Source: Nonomuraea fuscirosea
Lineage (GTDB): Bacteria; Actinomycetota; Actinomycetes; Streptosporangiales; Streptosporangiaceae
Length of the DNA stretch: 64,000 bases
Assembly: GCF_003001935.1 (NCBI RefSeq)
Contig: NZ_PVNG01000004.1
Location: 372,001-436,000, forward strand
Direction: 5' to 3'
Shown: positions 25,298-32,595 of the stretch, one piece after another
Layout: each line of letters begins with the position of its first letter
Position numbering within the stretch: the first letter of the stretch is position 1
The notes under the pieces: model-generated
Seen by the model: only the letters and a program-made list of their open reading frames with translations
Database searches by the model: none
Told to the model about the DNA's origin: nothing
Made by a program: the position numbers and the translations under genes

Positions 25298-25840
25298 TCA
25301 GCCGGAGAAGCACTCGCGTGCCGTGGTGAGGCGCGCGGACATGTTGCGCTCCATCATCCGCAGCGCCGCCTCGCCCAGGTCGTCGTGGATGGCCGCGACG
25401 CAGTCGGTCGGCACCGTGAGGTCGTATTTGCGCACGTACGCGTCCAGCGCGCTGTAGAGGACGCACTGCTCGGTCACCTGCCCGGCCAGCACGACCGTCC
25501 GCACCCCCAGCCGCGACAGCAGGTACTCGAGGGGCGTGCCGAAGAAGACGCTGTGCCGCACCTTGGGCAGGAACGCGCAGCCGGGCGGCGGCAGCACCGG
25601 CCGCACCAGGTCCGGCCGCCTGCCCTTCAGCGCCCGTTCCTCGATCTCGCGCCGATCGGCGGCGAAGTCGCCGTAGTTGTCGTTGACGTACACCAGCTCG
25701 ACGTCGTCGCGCTCCTCGGCGGAGGCGATGAGCTCCGCAAGCGGGTCGACGATCGCCGCCGCCTTCTCCGCGAGCGGCTCGGCGTCCTGGTGGTCGTACG
25801 GGTTCAGCATGTCGATGACGACCAGGGCGAACGTAGTCAT
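25298..25840 (-). CDS. Isochorismatase family cysteine hydrolase
   Basis: 180 residues. The catalytic triad is Asp in VVIDMLN, Lys in LPKVRHSVF and Cys in VTEQCVLYSA. The family includes nicotinamidases and other amide or ether hydrolases; this one is close in size to nicotinamidase-like proteins, but the substrate cannot be set. The ATG at 25840 is preferred over a GTG six bases upstream, because AGGA lies eight bases before it. Minus-strand neighbours are a hemerythrin and an RsbW-like kinase. Confidence 0.85.
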   Translation of the reverse strand: MTTFALVVIDMLNPYDHQDAEPLAEKAAAIVDPLAELIASAEERDDVELVYVNDNYGDFAADRREIEERALKGRRPDLVRPVLPPPGCAFLPKVRHSVFFGTPLEYLLSRLGVRTVVLAGQVTEQCVLYSALDAYVRKYDLTVPTDCVAAIHDDLGEAALRMMERNMSARLTTARECFSG

Positions 25841-25920
25841 AGCCACTGTCCTGTCCAGCCGGTCGCCTTTTATCCCAGCTCAGACATCGGACCGGGGCCT
25901 CTATGAGCCGGAAAGAGCGG

Positions 25921-26298
25921 TCAGGTCGTGTCGCTCATGTGCACCCGCAGGCGCGGATGCCCGTCCGGATGGTCGACGGTGACCACGTCGCAGAGGCGCC
26001 GGATGATCCACAGCCCGAACCCGCGCACGGCGCTGGCCGGCGGATCGGACGGCGGCAGATGGTCGGCGGTCAGCGTGCCGCCGGGCTCGACGATCTCGAC
26101 CCAGATGCCGTGGGCGTCCCTGCGGGCGGTGAGGACGCCGGAGCCGGTGCCGTGCTCCAGGATGTTGGCGGCGGCCTCGTTGATCGCGATGATCAGATCG
26201 TTCGCGCGCTCACCCGAGAACCCGGAGCTGAGGGCGAAGGCGTGCAGCCGCGACCGCAGCAGGGAGAGATCCGCGGTGATCGCGCATCGAAGCGGCAC
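25921..26298 (-). CDS. RsbW-like ATP-binding anti-sigma/serine kinase
   Basis: 125 residues of the GHKL fold. The N box is INEAAANILEHG and the G box region reads RGFGLWIIRRLCD. RsbW-type kinases bind a sigma factor or phosphorylate STAS antagonists. The GTG at 26298 follows AGGGGTGA and gives the usual family length; longer in-frame starts add a low-complexity head. A STAS gene lies 237 bases upstream on the same strand, forming a likely partner pair. Confidence 0.85.
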   Translation of the reverse strand: MPLRCAITADLSLLRSRLHAFALSSGFSGERANDLIIAINEAAANILEHGTGSGVLTARRDAHGIWVEIVEPGGTLTADHLPPSDPPASAVRGFGLWIIRRLCDVVTVDHPDGHPRLRVHMSDTT

Positions 26299-26535
26299 GC
26301 TGTCACCCCTAACCCTGCATCTCGGACGGTCAATTGTCGCGCTTCGCGGCAACAGTGTCACATGAGGGTCTTCGCCGGGGGTCACGGGGGTGGGCACGCT
26401 CCAGGCCGGCGATCTTCCCAGGGGCCTGGAGGCGTTGCGATGATCGCGGCGTGACGGCGACGGCGGACGGACCGCCGGAGCCGGTCCGCGGGCAGTGTGT
26501 GTGGGCAGTGTGTGGGCAGGGCGAACGTCTCCCGC

Positions 26536-26898
26536 TCAGGTCAGGGCGGCGAGTGCTTCGTCGAGGTCGTCGTAGAGGGGCAGGACCTTGGCCAGGCCGG
26601 TGATCCACATGATCTTCGCGCGGCGGTAGTCGACGCCGATGAGGGCGAACTTGCCGCCGGCGGCCTGGCTGGCCTGCCAGTGGTGGATGATCAGGCCGAG
26701 GGCGCGGGAGTCCATGAAGACGGCGCCGGCGAGGTCGAGGATGATGGAGGTGCCGGCCTGGTCGAGGTGGTCGGCGAACTGCTGGCGGGTGGTGGCGTCC
26801 AGCACTCCCTCCACGGCGATCACGGCGATGTCGCCGGCCGTGGACGACGTCAGGCGCAGCGGTGCGGGGGCGGGGGTCTCGCCCGCGGGCATCATCAC
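26536..26898 (-). CDS. STAS domain anti-sigma factor antagonist
   Basis: 120 residues, about the standard RsbV/SpoIIAA length. The phosphorylation region reads FMDSRALGLI with the conserved Asp-Ser pair. When unphosphorylated such proteins bind RsbW-like kinases and free the sigma factor. The start may be any of three clustered Met codons. In the 26299-26535 gap there is a GGGCAGTGTGTG duplication and no gene. It is divergent from the winged-helix/response-regulator pair. Confidence 0.85.
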   Translation of the reverse strand: MMMPAGETPAPAPLRLTSSTAGDIAVIAVEGVLDATTRQQFADHLDQAGTSIILDLAGAVFMDSRALGLIIHHWQASQAAGGKFALIGVDYRRAKIMWITGLAKVLPLYDDLDEALAALT

Positions 26899-26991
26899 GA
26901 CGTCATCGTACGTGTGGCCGGACGGATGCGCGGACGCGCGGCACCGTCTTTCCTCCTCCGCCCTCCGCGCGTCCCGGCGACCACGATGGCT

Positions 26992-27016
26992 GTTTCAGGA
27001 AAGAGATTTCGGTAAT
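26992..27016 (+). promoter_or_regulatory. SigB/SigF-like promoter
   Basis: GTTT (26992-26995), a 15-base spacer and GGTAAT (27011-27016) match the actinobacterial stress-sigma pattern GTTT-N14-17-GGGTAT closely, 52 bases before the winged-helix gene. Confidence 0.45.
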
Positions 27017-27068
27017 ATGGCTTCAGCTATTGTCTGATCCAACGCTCTCGCCGACAAGGAGGTCAGCA

Positions 27069-27413
27069 GTGGAACATGCGGGTCAGCCGCGGACGGGCAG
27101 GCCGTGGACGTTCCTGACCAACCATGCCCGGGTCCTCATCGAGATCACCAGGCATCCGAACGCGCGGCTCCGCGAGATCGCGGCCGTCACCGGCATCACC
27201 GAGCGCGCCGTCCAGGCCATCGTCACCGACCTGGAGAACGCCGGTTACATAACCCGCACACGTCTGGGCAGACGTACACACTACAGCGTCGACGCCAGCC
27301 GGCCCTTCCGCCACCCAGCCGACGCCGACCGCGACATCGAAGGACTGATCGCCCTGTTCACCGAGCACGACGCCCCCGCAGCCAGCAGTCCTGAGAGAGA
27401 GCTCACCCCATGA
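27069..27413 (+). CDS. Winged-helix transcriptional regulator (MarR/ArsR-like)
   Basis: 114 residues. The winged helix spans about 20-80: LREIAAVTGITERAVQAIV is the helix-turn-helix and GYITRTRLGRRTHYSVD the wing. There is no separate sensor domain. The GTG at 27069 has AAGGAGGT five bases upstream, which fixes the start. The stop overlaps the next gene (ATGA), so it is coupled to a CheY-like protein; a stress-type promoter precedes the pair. Confidence 0.85.
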   Translation: MEHAGQPRTGRPWTFLTNHARVLIEITRHPNARLREIAAVTGITERAVQAIVTDLENAGYITRTRLGRRTHYSVDASRPFRHPADADRDIEGLIALFTEHDAPAASSPERELTP

Positions 27414-27865
27414 ACACCGCGGAGCTCCGCACCATCCTCGTCGTCGAGGACGACCCCGCCGACCAGGTCCTCATCCAGGAGGCCTTCGAAGAGCACGCGG
27501 AAACCCGGCGAACCCGCCCCAACCTGCTCCTGGCATGGGACGGGGAGCAGGCCCTCGACATCCTGTTCCGCCGCGGCGCGCACGCCGAGGCCACCCGCCC
27601 CGACCTGGTGATCCTGGACCTCAACCTGCCCAAGTACGACGGCCGCGCGGTCCTGGAGCAGATCAAGTCCGACCTCGAACTGCGCACCATCCCGGTCGTG
27701 GTCTTCAGCACCTCCTCCCAGGACGAGGACATCATCGGCACCTACCGGCTGCACGCCAACGCCTTCGTCACCAAGCCGACCGGCTTCGACGACTTCACCG
27801 CCGTCGTGCACCAGATCCAGGAGTTCTTCACCCGCACCGCCCGTCTCCCCGCCCCCGCGGCCTGA
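27410..27865 (+). CDS. Single-domain response regulator (CheY/Rcp1-like)
   Basis: 151 residues, receiver domain only. The acidic pocket is VVEDDPADQ, the phospho-acceptor Asp lies in LVILDLNLPKYDG, and the conserved Thr/Ser and Lys in VFSTSSQDED and FVTKP. The insertion between strands and the ending match Rcp1-type regulators paired with bacteriophytochrome or other histidine kinases. No kinase is adjacent. It overlaps the winged-helix gene by four bases and may modulate it or a distant kinase pathway. Confidence 0.9.
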   Translation: MNTAELRTILVVEDDPADQVLIQEAFEEHAETRRTRPNLLLAWDGEQALDILFRRGAHAEATRPDLVILDLNLPKYDGRAVLEQIKSDLELRTIPVVVFSTSSQDEDIIGTYRLHANAFVTKPTGFDDFTAVVHQIQEFFTRTARLPAPAA

Positions 27866-28021
27866 CCCGGCCGCTCCCAACCCCGCCGGCCCGCTCCCAC
27901 CAGGGCCGGATTCGGCCCTTCTGACGCCACGCCGAGGACTTTTGTCCGCTTTTGCCAGCGAACGTGCCGGTCATGGTGCCATCATGGGACCACAGTGCGT
28001 GATTGCGGGCAGGAGGGGCCG

Positions 28022-28441
28022 ATGTTCACGCCTCTGCCTGACAGTCTCGCCGGCCACGGCGTGACCTGGCCGATCAGCCTCGACCTCCCCAGACTGCGGG
28101 ATCTGGTGTGCCACCACGCACGGCAGGCCGGGCTGAGCCCGCAGCGTGCCGGAGATCTGGCGCTAGCGGCCAACGAGGCGGTCACCAACGTGCTGGACCA
28201 CGCCGGCGGCCGGGGCTGGGTGCGGATCTGGGCCGACGACGGCTTCCTCAACGTGGAGGTCGTCGACCTGGCGGGCCGGCTCGCCCCGGGCGCCCGCCTG
28301 GACGAGCCGCCGCAGGCCGGGCCGCGCGGATACGGGCTGTGGGTCATGCGCAGCCTGTGCGACGAATTCGCCATCACCCAGCAGAGCGGCTCCTCCCAGG
28401 TGCGGCTGCGCATGAGGCGTCCCACGGCGCGAAGGAGCTGA
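28022..28441 (+). CDS. RsbW-like ATP-binding protein
   Basis: 139 residues. The GHKL N box is ANEAVTNVLDHAGG and the glycine-rich lid GPRGYGLWVMRSLCDE. It is paralogous to the kinase at 25.9 kb. GGAGGGG lies three bases upstream of the ATG at 28022. The next gene, a STAS protein, follows after eight bases on the same strand, so this is a kinase/antagonist pair. Confidence 0.87.
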   Translation: MFTPLPDSLAGHGVTWPISLDLPRLRDLVCHHARQAGLSPQRAGDLALAANEAVTNVLDHAGGRGWVRIWADDGFLNVEVVDLAGRLAPGARLDEPPQAGPRGYGLWVMRSLCDEFAITQQSGSSQVRLRMRRPTARRS

Positions 28442-28449
28442 TCGTCACG

Positions 28450-28815
28450 ATGGACGACCCGGAGGAGATGGTCTGCGTCGTCAGCATGTCCGTCGACGGC
28501 CGGGCCTGGATCGTCCAGGTCCACGGCTTCATGGACTTCCGCCACGCCGCGCTGCTGCGCGAGCAGGTGGACGCGGTACTGCGGGGCGCGCACGTGCCCG
28601 TGCTGATCGTGGACCTGTCCACGGTCGCGTTCTGCGACTCGTCCGGACTGTCGGCCCTCGTGTACGCCCTGCGGCGCTGCCGCAACGCGTCCACGCACCT
28701 GATCCTCACGGGGGTGCGGGGCACACAGGAGCGCTGGATGACCATCACCGGCCTGTCGCGGATCTTCGACCGCCGGCCGAACGTGACGGACGCCCTCCCC
28801 GCCGCGGCCGGCTGA
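28450..28815 (+). CDS. STAS domain anti-sigma factor antagonist
   Basis: 121 residues. The conserved phospho-site region is VAFCDSSGLSALV (Asp-Ser-Ser-Gly), as in RsbV/SpoIIAA. It sits directly behind an RsbW-like gene, and AAGGAG lies 12 bases before the ATG at the end of that gene. Sequence differs strongly from the STAS protein at 26.5 kb, so the two pairs probably act on different targets. Confidence 0.88.
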   Translation: MDDPEEMVCVVSMSVDGRAWIVQVHGFMDFRHAALLREQVDAVLRGAHVPVLIVDLSTVAFCDSSGLSALVYALRRCRNASTHLILTGVRGTQERWMTITGLSRIFDRRPNVTDALPAAAG

Positions 28816-28840
28816 CCTCAGCTTCTGGCGCCGGGGAACA

Positions 28841-28927
28841 GCCTCTCGCGCCAGGGAAAGCCGAGTTCAGCCTGCCGCACCGGGCAAGGCCGAAATGGGC
28901 CTTTCGCACCGGGAAAGGCCGGACACG
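28841..28927 (+). repeat. 29-bp degenerate tandem repeat after the STAS gene
   Basis: Three copies start at 28841, 28870 and 28899 with consensus GCCTnnCGC[GA]CC[AG]GGnAA. A partial fourth copy lies at 28821. It fills the gap between the STAS stop and a strong hairpin. Confidence 0.7.
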
Positions 28928-28935
28928 CCGAGGCC

Positions 28936-28968
28936 GTGGGGCGCGGGCGGCCCCGCCCGCCGCCCCAC
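28936..28968. terminator. GC-rich bidirectional hairpin
   Basis: GTGGGGCG pairs with CGCCCCAC, and the inner GGGCGG with CCGCCC, giving a stem of about 14 pairs with one bulge. It lies six bases beyond the stop of the minus-strand GPGG gene and downstream of the plus-strand STAS gene, so it can end both transcripts. Confidence 0.7.
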
Positions 28969-28974
28969 GGTGGC

Positions 28975-29124
28975 TCAGACGTTGAAGATGCTCACACCAC
29001 CGGGTCCGACGAGCAGCCCGACAACGATGAGGACGATGCCCCACAGGATGTCGCGGCGGGCCAGCAGCACGTAGATGCCGGCGATGACGAGGATGACGGC
29101 GATGATCCAAAGAAGGGTAGCCAT
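28975..29124 (-). CDS. GPGG-motif small membrane protein
   Basis: 49 residues. Two hydrophobic helices (about 5-22 and 28-40) are separated by ARRD, and the protein ends in GPGGVSIFNV. This matches the actinobacterial small membrane protein family named for its GPGG motif; its role is unknown. Start ATG at 29122-29124. It is transcribed alone and followed by a strong hairpin. Confidence 0.8.
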   Translation of the reverse strand: MATLLWIIAVILVIAGIYVLLARRDILWGIVLIVVGLLVGPGGVSIFNV

Positions 29125-29222
29125 GCGCCTCGACTGCCCTCAGCGGAGGGCAGGAAACGGCCGCGCTCGGGACATCAGGTAACACTTCGGTTTCGCCTTG
29201 CCCGGATGCGCCCGGAATTGGA

Positions 29223-29242
29223 CGTGTCCGGAACGGGACACG
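29223..29242. promoter_or_regulatory. Inverted repeat CGTGTCC-N6-GGACACG
   Basis: Perfect 7-base arms in the divergent gap between the GPGG gene and the membrane protein at 29335, about 100 bases from each start. Probably a regulator site; partner unknown. Confidence 0.4.
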
Positions 29243-29334
29243 CTCTGCGGCGTAAATGATCGGAGTAGGACATGTGCCGACTTATAGACTTCCGCCCTGC
29301 CCCCTGAGTGCTGCTCGCACAGGAATGAGTGCCG

Positions 29335-29868
29335 ATGCTGACCGAGTTCCTCCGCGACCAGTTCTTCACCACCGCATGGTTCGGGTTGATGGCCTTCGTC
29401 TGGTTCGGCTGGTCGCAGGAGAGCCCCGACCGGCGCTGGCGGGTCTGGCTGGGGGCCGGTTCGGTCCTGGGCATCGGGATCGCCGTGGCGTTCGGGGTGC
29501 TGACCGCGACGAACTGGGACCAGCCGACCGCGCTGGACGGGAAGTACGCCTGGTTCGGCGTCCTGGTCGCGGCCGAGGTCGTCGCGGCGGCAGCCGGCTG
29601 CCTGCTGCTGTCGAGGCGCGGGGCGTCCCGGTGGATGGCCTGGTGGGTCGCGCTCGTCGTGGCGGCGCACTTCCTCCCCCTGGCGCTGCTGCTGAACGAC
29701 CTCGGCGTGGCGGTCGTCGGGCTCGTCCAGCTGGCCGCGCTCGGCCTGGTGGCCAGGCCCCTGCGGGCCACCAGCACACCCAGCAGCCGCTCGGCCGGCC
29801 CGATCATGGGCGCGACCCTGCTGCTCAGCGCGGCGATCGGCGCCCTGATCGCCGTGTCGGGAGCCTGA
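29335..29868 (+). CDS. Integral membrane protein of unknown function
   Basis: 177 residues with five to six predicted membrane helices and no soluble domain. The N-terminus MLTEFLRDQFFTTAWFGLMA and internal WFGWSQESPDRRWRVWLG resemble hypothetical membrane proteins in actinomycetes that I cannot name. AGGAA lies nine bases upstream of the ATG; a GTG at 29329 is possible. It converges on the GntR gene. Confidence 0.75.
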   Translation: MLTEFLRDQFFTTAWFGLMAFVWFGWSQESPDRRWRVWLGAGSVLGIGIAVAFGVLTATNWDQPTALDGKYAWFGVLVAAEVVAAAAGCLLLSRRGASRWMAWWVALVVAAHFLPLALLLNDLGVAVVGLVQLAALGLVARPLRATSTPSSRSAGPIMGATLLLSAAIGALIAVSGA

Positions 29869-29912
29869 CGACCCCGCAACCGGCGTCCCGGGCGGTCGCT
29901 CCCGTCCGGCTT

Positions 29913-29955
29913 TTCGCGCCTGGTCAGTTCTTCGCGCCCGGTCAGCTCTTCGCGG
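29913..29955. repeat. 18-bp tandem repeat spanning the GntR stop codon
   Basis: 2.4 copies with starts at 29913, 29931 and 29949; the unit begins TTCGCGCC[TC]GGTCAG. The array begins in the intergenic gap and runs through the TGA at 29942 into the last codons of the GntR gene. Confidence 0.7.
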
Positions 29956-30715
29956 ACGAGGGCGGAGGTGCAGACGGCGACGGGGACGGGGGCGGAGCCG
30001 GGTCGGCGTCGCCGGAGAGCAGGGCGCTCAGACCGCCCCGGGCGTCCTCGATCACGATGGCCTCGGCCGCCGCCGAGTCGCCCGCGCGCAGCGCGCGGAC
30101 CAGCGCGCGGTGGCTGGCGTAGCGGTCCAGACCGAAGTTCGGGTCCTCGGCGACGCGCTCCAGCCGCCGGGCCCGGCTCTCGGAACGGGAGAACACCCGG
30201 GTCTGGTCGAGCAGGCGTACCAGGACCGGATTGTCGGCGCAGGCGCTGACCGCGTCGTTGAAGCGCTGCATCGTGTCGAGGAGCTGGGTGAGGTGCCTGG
30301 TCATGGGGTCGCCGTCGCGATGGCGCTGCTTGATCAGGATGAGCAGGTCGTCGGCCTCGTCGAGGATGGCGTCGAGGTGGTCGAGCTGCTCGGCCGTCAC
30401 GTGCCGGGCGGCGAACCTGGCCACCATCCCGCGCAGCGCGACCTCCACCTCGGCCAGCTCCTGCAGCGCGATGTCGCCGATGGTGGAGACCTTCACCGTG
30501 CGCGGGCCCGTGCGTTCGAGCAGGCCGTCCTGCTCCAGCCGCCGGATCGCCTCGCGCACCGGCGTCGGGCTCACCGCCAGCCGCTCGGCCAGCCCGCGCT
30601 CCGTCACCTTCTGGCCCGGCCTGAGCTCGCCCGTGACGATGGCGGCGCGTACCGACTGATAGGCCCGGTCGGCGAGGGTGTCGCTGCTGAGTGATCCGAG
30701 GGATTCGATGGCCAC
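29942..30715 (-). CDS. GntR family regulator (FCD domain)
   Basis: 257 residues. The N-terminal winged helix has the GntR signature LAERLAVSPTPVREAIRRLE and the C-terminal helical FCD domain (about 85-230) binds organic-acid-type ligands. A Pro/Ser-rich tail follows. It diverges from the AtuA operon, and a palindrome lies within that promoter; a second matching promoter precedes the ABC importer. It is the likely repressor of the whole island, relieved by a pathway acid (inference). Confidence 0.9.
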   Translation of the reverse strand: MAIESLGSLSSDTLADRAYQSVRAAIVTGELRPGQKVTERGLAERLAVSPTPVREAIRRLEQDGLLERTGPRTVKVSTIGDIALQELAEVEVALRGMVARFAARHVTAEQLDHLDAILDEADDLLILIKQRHRDGDPMTRHLTQLLDTMQRFNDAVSACADNPVLVRLLDQTRVFSRSESRARRLERVAEDPNFGLDRYASHRALVRALRAGDSAAAEAIVIEDARGGLSALLSGDADPAPPPSPSPSAPPPSSAKS

Positions 30716-30758
30716 GGCCGTAGCATACCGCCCGCAATGGCAGAAGAATAAGCAACTC

Positions 30759-30786
30759 TTGACGGTGATGCTATAGCAAATATACG
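30759..30786 (+). promoter_or_regulatory. Promoter with GntR operator before the AtuA operon
   Basis: TTGACG (30759-30764) and TATACG (30781-30786) with a 16-base spacer. The perfect palindrome TGCTATAGCA (30769-30778) sits between them. The same -35/operator spacing of four bases is seen before the ABC importer at 34.4 kb. A related TGCCATTGC lies on the minus strand near 30740, nearer the GntR start. Confidence 0.7.
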
Positions 30787-30839
30787 GTCACGGCGTCCCC
30801 ACCGCCGATCCGGCCCCTCGTCCGAGAAAGAAGCGAAGC

Positions 30840-32231
30840 ATGGACAACAGACCCGACTCCGTCCGGATCATGACGCCCGTCGGCATGCTCGGCGCCGGCT
30901 GGGACGAGGCCACGATCGAGCGCGGCCTGGCCCTCGGCGTGGACGTGATCACCGTGGACGGCGGGTCCACCGACTCGGGCCCGTACTATCTCGGCTCCGG
31001 AACGGCGAAGACCGCCGCGCAGGCGGTCGCCCGCGACCTGCGCAGCCTGCTCAAGGCGGCGGCCCGCGCGGACGCGCCGCTGATCATCGGATCCTGCGGC
31101 ACCAGCGGCACCGACAGCGGCGTCGACTGGGTCGCCGGCATGGTGAGCGAGATCATGGCGGAGGAGGGCCTGGACCTCAGGGTGGCGCGCATCTACAGCG
31201 AGCAGGACGCCGCCGGCCTCAAGGAGCACCTCGACGCCGGACGGATCCACCCGCTGCCGCCCCTGGGGGAGATCCGGGCCGAGACGCTGGAGGGCTGCAC
31301 CCACATCGTCGGCATGATGGGTCACGAGCCGATCGTGCGGGCGCTGGAGGCGGGCGCCCAGGTCGTGCTCGCCGGGCGGGCCACCGACACGGCGGTGGCG
31401 GCGGCGTACCCGCTGATGAAGGGGATGCCGGCCGGGCCGAGCTGGCACGCCGCCAAGATCGTCGAGTGCGGCGGGCAGTGCACCGTCGACCCGCGCGCGG
31501 GCGGGGTGCACACCACGATCGACGCGGACGGGTTCACCATCGAGCCGCTCGACGCGGCCAACGCGTGCACGCCGTACACGGTCGCCGCCCACATGTTGTA
31601 CGAGACGGTGGACCCGTTCGAGATGCGTGAACCCGCGGGGACCCTCGACGTGCGCGAGGCCACCTACGTCGCCGTGGACGAGCGCACCGTGCGGGTCGAG
31701 GGGTCGCGCTTCCACACCGCCGACCAGCACACCGTCAAGCTGGAGGGCGCCCGGATCACCGGCTACGAGACGATCTCCTTCAGCGCGATCCGCGACCCCC
31801 TCATCCTCGGCGACCTGGAGACCTGGGCGGACCTGCTGCGCACGCACCTGCGGCGGCGGGTGAGCCAGACGCTCGGGCTCACGGACGACGACTACGCCTT
31901 CGACCTGCGCCTCTACGGCCACAACGCGGTGCTGGACGACCTGGAGTTCGAGACGGGAACGCCGCGCGAGGTGGCCGTGATGCTCCTCGTCAGCGCCCCC
32001 GACCAGGCCACCGCGACGGCGGTGGCCAAGGTCGCCAACCCGTTGATGCTGCACATGCCGGTGCCCCGCATGAACTACCTGCCCAGCCTGGCCTTCGCCT
32101 CCTCCCCGGCGGAGGTCGAGCGGGGCCCCGCCTACGAGTTCGTGCTCAACCACGTCGTCGACACCATCACCCCGACCGCTATGTTCCGGATTGAACACGA
32201 CAGCACAGACGGAGCACACCACCATGACTGA
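30840..32231 (+). CDS. AtuA family (acyclic terpene utilization, DUF1446) protein
   Basis: 463 residues. The conserved N-terminal block is VDGGSTDSGPYYLGSG (39-54), followed by GSCGTSGTDSGVDW and GHEPIVRALEAGAQVVLAGR. AtuA is required for acyclic terpene degradation in Pseudomonas, but the reaction of this family is unsettled. The next two genes overlap it or each other by eight bases, forming a tight operon with DUF4387 and a FAD dehydrogenase. The C-terminus is His/Asp-rich. Regulated by the divergent GntR (inference). Confidence 0.88.
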   Translation: MDNRPDSVRIMTPVGMLGAGWDEATIERGLALGVDVITVDGGSTDSGPYYLGSGTAKTAAQAVARDLRSLLKAAARADAPLIIGSCGTSGTDSGVDWVAGMVSEIMAEEGLDLRVARIYSEQDAAGLKEHLDAGRIHPLPPLGEIRAETLEGCTHIVGMMGHEPIVRALEAGAQVVLAGRATDTAVAAAYPLMKGMPAGPSWHAAKIVECGGQCTVDPRAGGVHTTIDADGFTIEPLDAANACTPYTVAAHMLYETVDPFEMREPAGTLDVREATYVAVDERTVRVEGSRFHTADQHTVKLEGARITGYETISFSAIRDPLILGDLETWADLLRTHLRRRVSQTLGLTDDDYAFDLRLYGHNAVLDDLEFETGTPREVAVMLLVSAPDQATATAVAKVANPLMLHMPVPRMNYLPSLAFASSPAEVERGPAYEFVLNHVVDTITPTAMFRIEHDSTDGAHHHD

Positions 32232-32595
32232 CACACCCCCCGGATCGCCTCCGGTCACCGTCGGCGACCTCGCGCTGGAGGTCCGGTCCAAGAACGCCGG
32301 CCCCTTCTGGGTGACGATGGAGCTGTTCATGCGGGACGCGGACGGCTACCGCGTCGTGGCGGACGAGACGTTCATCGACGAACACGTCATCGCCCGCCTC
32401 TACCGCGTCGACGCCGGCACGGTCCGGATGTTCCGCATCCCGTCGCTCAACGTCGTCAAGATCTCCTTCCCGCGGCCGGTCTCCCAGGGGTCGCTGCGCG
32501 ACCGCGACATGCACGCGGGCCAGCACCACGTCCCCCTGGCCGCCCTCCCCGTCCCGGCGGGCGCCCCGATCACCGCTGGAGCGGGCCGTGGCTGA
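32224..32595 (+). CDS. DUF4387 domain protein
   Basis: 123 residues. The family signature is visible as LEVRSKNAGPFWVTMELFM, then HVIARLYRVDAGTV and a basic tail SFPRPVSQGSLRDRDMHAGQ. DUF4387 proteins are nearly always found next to, or fused with, AtuA proteins, so a complex or shared reaction is likely. It overlaps both neighbours by eight bases. GGAG lies nine bases before the ATG at 32224. No function has been shown. Confidence 0.85.
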   Translation: MTDTPPGSPPVTVGDLALEVRSKNAGPFWVTMELFMRDADGYRVVADETFIDEHVIARLYRVDAGTVRMFRIPSLNVVKISFPRPVSQGSLRDRDMHAGQHHVPLAALPVPAGAPITAGAGRG

